10,953 nt of DNA from assembly GCA_030619215.1 (NCBI GenBank), contig JAUXBV010000055.1, forward strand, positions 1 through 10,953, in the 5' to 3' direction. The position numbers and the translations under genes were made by a program. Every line of letters starts with the position of its first letter. The first letter of the stretch is position 1. The stretch is from Fibrobacterota bacterium (GTDB lineage Bacteria; Fibrobacterota; Chitinivibrionia; Chitinivibrionales; JANQEN01). The notes beneath the pieces were generated by a model. The model did no database searches and was not told where the DNA came from. It saw only the letters and a list, made by a program, of their open reading frames with translations. Of this stretch, positions 6,556-10,953 are shown piece after piece.

Positions 6556-7884
6556 TTATATACTATTCTTTAATAATAGTATTGAAACGGCCTTTCTACA
6601 ATAATCAACGTTATTTTTATAAAATATTTCCCGTTTGTTTTTTAATGTTGTAATTACCGTATCTTTATCGGCTGTTAGCTTTTCAAAATTATCTATTAGA
6701 GCACTTCCTTCAATTATATCATTTTGGTTAATGCAATAATTTTGCATGTCAAGCATTTCCATAAATGCATCAACCTTTTTATTATAAGATATTCCAAGGA
6801 TCGGAACAATCTGCCCTGCCGCCAGTATGAGGCTGTGCCCACGCATACCGACAACATAATTACATTGACTGTAAACTGATACCGCTTCGCGGGCCGTATT
6901 GGGTAGAATACAAGGAATATTATTTTCATTAATCAACTTTGCCAATGATATATCTTCCGCTGTATCCTGCAATACAAATAGAGGAAAAAAATTCTGCCGT
7001 GACAGCCATTTTGCGAAATCAAAAAAAGCTGTAATTAATTTTGTTTCCTGATCTTTTCTCAGGGACCGGCCGGTTATTGAAAGGCCCACAATTTCTTTCG
7101 ATTTATCGAGTGACATTTTAAACCAGGGGAGAGGTTTCAAAAAGGCCGATGGACATGGTACAAGGTGAAGGTCTGAGACGCCTGCTGATTCAAGAGTGTT
7201 TTTTGACCAGTAGTCACGGACACTTTTTGCGGAGAACTCCTGGTGAAATTTTGCAATTTCATTAATAAAAACGTTGTCAAGATTCCAAATTTCATCATTG
7301 GTATATTCTTTATTGAAACCAATAGCGTAAGTTATAATTGGTATTTTTAAATCAGCTAATTGTGATAAGGATAACGGAAAGTACCAGCCTGAAGGCAACG
7401 GTTGCCTGAAAAAGAGCCCGCCTCCACCGATTAACATTCCGGACGGTTCTATTTCGTATGTTTTCAGGACGTCGATTGTGTCTTTACGACAGGAAAGAGT
7501 GAAGAAGATAAAATCGTCTGTTAATGATTGAAATAAAGCCCGGATCCCCGCTGCTGCACCGGAGTCACCAATATTGGTAGTATTTGGAAAATAGTGGTAT
7601 ATAATTTGTTTATTTGGATCTATCAGTTTATGAGTAATGATAAAACGCTCAATTTCACGATTTATGAAGGCATTTGAATCGTCATATTCCATTGCTTTTT
7701 GAAAATATAAATAAGCATCAGAATTTTTATCACTCAGGCTAAGGCACTTACCAGCCATAAAGCTGCAAAATGCCGGATTGTCATTTTTATTTGCAAGGTG
7801 GCAGAATTGATCAAATGCTTCGGGATATTTTTTCCGGCTAAAGAGCTCTTTTGCGGATTTAAAAGTTATACCGTTCAAGTTCAA
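6556..7884 (-). CDS. Polysaccharide pyruvyl transferase family protein with N-terminal TPR-like repeats
   Basis: Predicted to add a pyruvate ketal from phosphoenolpyruvate to a glycan sugar, which gives the sugar a negative charge. Residues about 7-70 form two TPR-like helical hairpins ending in AYLYFQKAMEYDDS. Residues about 93-385 are the pyruvyl transferase domain (CsaB/WcaK-like). NIGD at 104-107 is the family's N-terminal signature, GMLIGGGGLF at 149-158 the glycine loop, GLSITGRS at 267-274 begins the second Rossmann half, and GMRGHSLILAAGQ at 346-358 with GISYNKKVDAF at 364-374 form the characteristic C-terminal site. The start is TTG at 7884, directly preceded by an in-frame TGA. The next in-frame candidate, TTG at 7878, is better spaced (nine bases) from the weak upstream GAAAG. 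The first ATG is at residue 43 and would cut off the first repeat. This is the first gene of the five-gene minus-strand operon. Some family members are not pyruvyl transferases, so the exact reaction is less certain than the family. Confidence 0.87.
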   Translation of the reverse strand: MNLNGITFKSAKELFSRKKYPEAFDQFCHLANKNDNPAFCSFMAGKCLSLSDKNSDAYLYFQKAMEYDDSNAFINREIERFIITHKLIDPNKQIIYHYFPNTTNIGDSGAAAGIRALFQSLTDDFIFFTLSCRKDTIDVLKTYEIEPSGMLIGGGGLFFRQPLPSGWYFPLSLSQLADLKIPIITYAIGFNKEYTNDEIWNLDNVFINEIAKFHQEFSAKSVRDYWSKNTLESAGVSDLHLVPCPSAFLKPLPWFKMSLDKSKEIVGLSITGRSLRKDQETKLITAFFDFAKWLSRQNFFPLFVLQDTAEDISLAKLINENNIPCILPNTAREAVSVYSQCNYVVGMRGHSLILAAGQIVPILGISYNKKVDAFMEMLDMQNYCINQNDIIEGSALIDNFEKLTADKDTVITTLKNKREIFYKNNVDYCRKAVSILLLKNSI

Positions 7885-7999
7885 TCACTTTCTATAGATG
7901 CGTTATTAATTTTGTTATGACAGGTGTTAATAATAAAATTTATATTCTATTGATTTTTTATAAGATAATAGAAACAGGCAAATAAGGAAATAAAAACCT

Positions 8000-8029
8000 T
8001 TGTATTCAATATAAAAAGATGCATACAAT
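8000..8029 (+). promoter_or_regulatory. Candidate sigma-70-like promoter for the ykgJ-type gene
   Basis: TTGTAT at 8000-8005 could serve as a -35 box and TACAAT at 8024-8029 as a -10 box (five of six consensus bases), with an 18-base spacer. Transcription would start near 8036, leaving a leader of about 20 bases before the ATG at 8057. The -35 match is only three of six. In such AT-rich DNA this could be chance, though the position relative to the start is right. Confidence 0.4.
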
Positions 8030-8044
8030 AATATTTAAATAAAT

Positions 8045-8049
8045 AAGGA
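8045..8049 (+). promoter_or_regulatory. Ribosome-binding site of the ykgJ-type gene
   Basis: AAGGA lies seven bases ahead of the ATG at 8057, a standard Shine-Dalgarno arrangement that supports this start. A second purine-rich CAGG follows at 8051-8054. Confidence 0.7.
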
Positions 8050-8056
8050 TCAGGTA

Positions 8057-8455
8057 ATGGCGAAAAAGAATCAGGCTCGATTAAATGACTGTATATCATG
8101 CAGAGCCAAATGCTGCAGGCATGTAGCGACAGAAATTGATAAGCCGACATGTAAACGTGATTATGACAATATCCGTTGGTATCTCATGCATGAGAATGTT
8201 AATGTGTTTGTTGAAAAAGATGGAAGATGGACTCTGGAATTTATGACGAAATGCCGAAACCTGTTGGATAATAACACCTGTTTACGATATACTGAGCGTC
8301 CGAAAATTTGCAGAGATTACCCTGAACCGGGTGATAATTGTGAATATGTGGGTGATGACAAACCATATAAGTTTTTTTTCTCCAGTGTAAAAGAGTTTGA
8401 ACGATACCTTAAAAAACGCGGTATTGATTGGCGGTGGAAAAGAATTAAGGGTTAA
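8057..8455 (+). CDS. YkgJ-family cysteine-cluster protein (putative zinc- or iron-binding)
   Basis: A small cytoplasmic protein of 132 residues with nine cysteines. The N-terminal pattern is C12-x2-C15-x3-C19-C20, followed by Cys32. A second group, Cys66, Cys75, Cys85 and Cys95, lies around CLRYTERPKICRDYP (75-89). This CxxCxxxCC arrangement plus a later RP.iCrdyP motif is the signature of the YkgJ family, whose members are thought to bind zinc or an iron-sulfur cluster but whose biochemical role is not established. There is no signal peptide or membrane segment. The C-terminus is basic (YLKKRGIDWRWKRIKG). The ATG has a good AAGGA site. It is the only plus-strand gene here and is flanked by genes on the opposite strand on both sides, so it is probably transcribed alone. 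Nothing in the sequence ties it functionally to the glycan operon. Confidence 0.88.
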   Translation: MAKKNQARLNDCISCRAKCCRHVATEIDKPTCKRDYDNIRWYLMHENVNVFVEKDGRWTLEFMTKCRNLLDNNTCLRYTERPKICRDYPEPGDNCEYVGDDKPYKFFFSSVKEFERYLKKRGIDWRWKRIKG

Positions 8456-8486
8456 GCAATCGTGAAATCCTCTTTATATACCCTTA
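8446..8486. terminator. Weak inverted repeat spanning the stop codons of two convergent genes
   Basis: TAAGGGT at 8446-8452 and ACCCTTA at 8480-8486 are perfect 7-base complements separated by 27 bases. The left arm lies at the end of the ykgJ-type gene and the right arm contains the TAA of the TPR gene. The location suits a bidirectional terminator, but the stem is short, the loop long and the T-tract poor, so it may be coincidental. Confidence 0.25.
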
Positions 8487-10953
8487 TATACTGAGGCGTG
8501 CCAAATCATATTTCTCCAGCAGTTTTTTATCTCCCCCTTTTTTCAGATATTTTTTCAGGAATTTTTTTGCCTCTTTTTCGTCCCTCAGTTCTATGTGGTA
8601 GATATTTGCAATTTTCAAATAGGCATCTAAAAATTTTTGTTCGTTATATTTTATAACATTTTTATAAGCTTCAATTGCGTTGGCGAACTCACCGAGTATT
8701 TTATACTCCCGGCCCAATATAGAATAGAGAGCTGCGTTTTCCCTATTGTATTTCAACCCTTTTAGTATTATTTCAACTGCTTTTTTATATTTCTTTTCCC
8801 GGTTTTTGATGTTCGCTATCAGAATATACGTTTCAGGTATCTGGGGAAATTTTTGTGAAACGTCAGTATAGGTATTTTCGGCAGAAGAAAGTTGATCGAT
8901 ACCTTCATAGGCCTTCCCCAGGTTGAGAAGTAGATAGGGATTATAAGGGTCCTTAACCAGCGCTTTGCTGAAGTTGATAATGGCATCATTGTAATTTTCT
9001 TTTCTCAGGGCAATGCGGCCAATACCGGCATGGGCTTCTGCTATATCCGGATGCAAGCGAAGTGTGACGTTAAAAGAGATTATTGCAGCATCGATATTGC
9101 CCTTTATTTCATGGATTTCCCCTTCAACAAGGTGGTCCCATATTGTCTTCCGATTGCTTTTTCGTTTGGTGATTAGCGCTTTCACCTTATTCAGGTTATT
9201 GGATAGTAAATAAATATGGGCGAGCCTGTAGAAAGCTTCGTTATTATTCGGGTTTTTTAGAAATATTCTTTCAAATATTTCCCTTGCTTCTTTGTTTTGA
9301 TAACTCAGAACAAGAGTTCTTCCATATTTCATCATAATATCTTCATCATATCCCTTTATTCTCAGAGCCTTTTGAAAAAAGCCCGCGGCTTTGGCGCAGT
9401 CAGTTTCTTCAAAGTAAATTTCACCGAGGGTAGCATAGCATTCAATGCATTTGCCGCTCAGGGATATTGCTTTTAATAATATTTTCTTTGCCTCGTCAAA
9501 TTTTCCTCTTTCTTTGAATAATACACCGGCACAACTGAGTATTTCAATATTTGTTGAATCCAGCGTAAGGGCATTCTCTATGGTTTTAAAGGCAAGATTC
9601 TTTTTGTCAAGTTTATAATTAATCCAGCCATAGAGACCGAGGTATGCGGGATTAAAGGAGTCATTTTTTAACGCTTTTTTAATGAAGGTTAACGCTTCAT
9701 CGATTTTACCCTGTTTAAAAAGGTATTTGCTATAGGCATAGAGCGCATCCGGATGTTCCGGATTTATTTTCAACGCTTTCTCTATATAAGGGAGGGCGGT
9801 TTTATCCTGCTCTTTTTTTAGATAGAATTTTCCCATCAAGCTATGAATGTCTGCGTTTTCCGGGTTTTCAGCAATAGCTTTTTTCAAATGAGAATATTGG
9901 GCGTTCTCATTACCGGTGGATGCATATATACCGGCAAGTATGATATGTGTTTCTGCATCTTTGGGATTCATTTTGCCGGCTGTCTCAAGCATTTTTATTG
10001 CTTCGGAAGTTTTACCTTCTTCCAGAAGGGAAGAGCCTAATTCCACCCTGACCGAGTAGTTATCCGGCTGGAGTAAGGCTATTTTATTTAGCGTTTCAGA
10101 AAGTTTATCTGCCTGGTTTTGGCTTCTGTAACAGAGCACAAGATTATTCAGTATTTCAGTATTTGTACTATCCATTTCATATGCTTTATTAAAGAATTCC
10201 AGGGCCATTGGAATATTTTCGCTATTGTAGAAAGCGAGTCCGGTTTTATAAATAATTTTGAAATCATCAGGCTTGAGAGCATTTGCCTTTTCGTAGTTTT
10301 CCTGTGCCTTTTTAAACTGTCCACGGGCATAGTAAAGCTCGCCGAGCTGAAACCAGGCCTCGTCGTCTCTTATATTCATTTCAAGGTATTTTTTAAAATA
10401 TTTAACGGCACCAGCCTTATCGTTTTGCTTCAGGCAGACATTGGCAAGGTTCTTCCAGTAGAACGGTTTGACATGTGAGAGAGTCACACTCTTTTCCAAT
10501 ATCTCCCTGGCGGCTCCCCAGTTTTCTGATTTTATATAGATGTAAATCAATTGACGGTAATTGCGAAGATCTTCCGGGTGATCGGAGAGGTTTTCAAGAT
10601 AGGTATTTATTGCATCCAGCTTTCTATCACTTCTCTCCAAAAGCAGGCCAATTTTAAATGAGTAGGTTGACTGCTCTTCGCCGGTAGTGAGCCCGGCGAC
10701 CTTTTTATATATTTTCAATGCATTATCGATATCGCCGGTCTTTTCATAAGAGATTCCCAGCATTTTCAAAGCTTCTTTATTTTTATTATCTTTTGAAATA
10801 ATTTTTACAAGCCAGGCAATTGCTTTCCTTGGCTTTCCTATAGAGGAATAGGAATCAGCAAGCAACATCATATCATCTATTTCAGTTATTTTTGACGAGG
10901 GTATCTTCTCCAGGATTGAAATGACCGATACAAATTTTTTGTGTCTGTATTCA
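8484..10953 (-). CDS. Giant tetratricopeptide-repeat protein, N-terminus outside the window
   Basis: A protein made almost entirely of TPRs. From the in-frame ATG at 10871 to the TAA at 8484 there are 795 residues. These divide into about 23 consecutive repeats, nearly all 34 residues long, with the usual pattern of small or aromatic residues at positions 4, 7, 8, 11, 20, 24, 27 and Pro near 32. Clear examples are the repeats beginning DEAWFQLGELYYARGQ and AEAHAGIGRIALRKEN. The C-terminus is lysine-rich (KKFLKKYLKKGGDKKLLEKY). The frame has no stop upstream of 10871, and the 27 residues encoded up to the window edge (including VSVISILEKIPSS) continue the helical pattern. The gene is therefore cut by the window edge and the true start is further out. 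TPR arrays of this size act as protein-binding scaffolds, often in envelope or secretion systems. No catalytic domain is visible in this part, though one could lie N-terminal. It resembles in general form the PEP-CTERM-linked TPR proteins (PrsT-like), but nothing here confirms that. Confidence 0.88.
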   Translation of the reverse strand, partial: EYRHKKFVSVISILEKIPSSKITEIDDMMLLADSYSSIGKPRKAIAWLVKIISKDNKNKEALKMLGISYEKTGDIDNALKIYKKVAGLTTGEEQSTYSFKIGLLLERSDRKLDAINTYLENLSDHPEDLRNYRQLIYIYIKSENWGAAREILEKSVTLSHVKPFYWKNLANVCLKQNDKAGAVKYFKKYLEMNIRDDEAWFQLGELYYARGQFKKAQENYEKANALKPDDFKIIYKTGLAFYNSENIPMALEFFNKAYEMDSTNTEILNNLVLCYRSQNQADKLSETLNKIALLQPDNYSVRVELGSSLLEEGKTSEAIKMLETAGKMNPKDAETHIILAGIYASTGNENAQYSHLKKAIAENPENADIHSLMGKFYLKKEQDKTALPYIEKALKINPEHPDALYAYSKYLFKQGKIDEALTFIKKALKNDSFNPAYLGLYGWINYKLDKKNLAFKTIENALTLDSTNIEILSCAGVLFKERGKFDEAKKILLKAISLSGKCIECYATLGEIYFEETDCAKAAGFFQKALRIKGYDEDIMMKYGRTLVLSYQNKEAREIFERIFLKNPNNNEAFYRLAHIYLLSNNLNKVKALITKRKSNRKTIWDHLVEGEIHEIKGNIDAAIISFNVTLRLHPDIAEAHAGIGRIALRKENYNDAIINFSKALVKDPYNPYLLLNLGKAYEGIDQLSSAENTYTDVSQKFPQIPETYILIANIKNREKKYKKAVEIILKGLKYNRENAALYSILGREYKILGEFANAIEAYKNVIKYNEQKFLDAYLKIANIYHIELRDEKEAKKFLKKYLKKGGDKKLLEKYDLARLSI

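Larger units (their letters stand above)
7885..8056. promoter_or_regulatory. Divergent AT-rich intergenic region between the glycan operon and the ykgJ-type gene
   Basis: This 172-bp non-coding stretch separates two genes read away from each other, so it should hold promoters for both. It is very AT-rich with many A and T runs. Besides the promoter-like pair near 8000-8029, I see a 7-bp inverted repeat TTATTAA/TTAATAA at 7903-7909 and 7927-7933 (17-base loop), in what would be the operon's 5' leader. I also see a direct repeat AAATAAGGA at 7980-7988 and 8041-8049. No convincing riboswitch or attenuator fold is visible. Confidence 0.6.

Noticed and set aside
7947..8150. Minus-strand open frame of 67 codons overlapping the start of the ykgJ-type gene
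   Set aside because: It overlaps the clearly supported cysteine-cluster gene antisense, and much of it lies in AT-rich intergenic DNA.
10119..10478. Plus-strand open frame of 119 codons within the giant TPR gene
   Set aside because: Antisense to regular 34-residue TPRs. The hydrophobic residues of its translation are explained by the complement of lysine- and glutamate-rich TPR codons.
8484..10953. Possible DNA repeat array or CRISPR because of the periodic pattern
   Set aside because: The periodicity is at protein level (about 102 bases per TPR), the DNA copies are too diverged, and there are no identical repeats with unique spacers.
8484..10953. Assignment of the TPR protein to the PEP-CTERM/exosortase system (PrsT-like)
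   Set aside because: Only the general TPR architecture matches. No lipobox, PEP-CTERM substrate or exosortase gene is visible in the window.

Overview
The window is AT-rich bacterial DNA (by eye below 40% G+C) and densely coding. It looks like a surface-glycan or protein-glycosylation locus of a Gram-negative-type bacterium. The mix of an OGT-like TPR glycosyltransferase, FkbM methyltransferase, sulfotransferase and pyruvyl transferase is common in glycosylation islands of Desulfobacterota, Nitrospirota and similar environmental lineages. No marker gene is present, so the phylum is a guess. I see no RNA genes, transposases, integrases, CRISPR arrays or phage genes.

Layout. (1) Positions 1-7884 hold five minus-strand genes with gaps of 34-50 bp, almost certainly one operon. 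In transcription order they are: a TPR plus polysaccharide pyruvyl transferase (7884-6556); a GT4-type glycosyltransferase with an extra C-terminal domain (6521-4887); a GT2-like glycosyltransferase fused to a sulfotransferase (4836-3265); a TPR plus OGT/SPINDLY-type glycosyltransferase (3228-1465); and an FkbM methyltransferase with a long helical C-terminal extension (1422-1). (2) A 172-bp AT-rich divergent intergenic region (7885-8056) carries a candidate promoter for the plus-strand gene, arranged so symmetrically that it could also fire toward the operon. (3) A small plus-strand gene encodes a YkgJ-type cysteine-cluster protein (8057-8455). (4) Convergent with it, after only 28 bp, a very long minus-strand TPR protein (8484 to the window edge) has about 23 tandem repeats. 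Its reading frame stays open to the last base, so its N-terminus lies outside the window.

How the genes may work together. The operon encodes three putative glycosyltransferase activities and three tailoring activities that would add methyl, sulfate and pyruvate-ketal groups, the last two acidic. It has no lipid-carrier initiating transferase, flippase, polymerase or oligosaccharyltransferase in view. Because it does have an OGT-family enzyme, which in known cases glycosylates Ser/Thr of cytoplasmic proteins, one reading is a cytoplasmic pathway that builds an acidic, decorated glycan directly on a protein such as flagellin or another surface protein. This is inference, since the acceptor is not in the window. 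Two operon enzymes and the neighbouring gene carry TPRs, which suggests scaffolded assembly or acceptor recognition.

Two gene starts use TTG (7884 and 3228), and the GT4 gene is best started at the internal ATG at 6521, which has a GGGGA ribosome-binding site.
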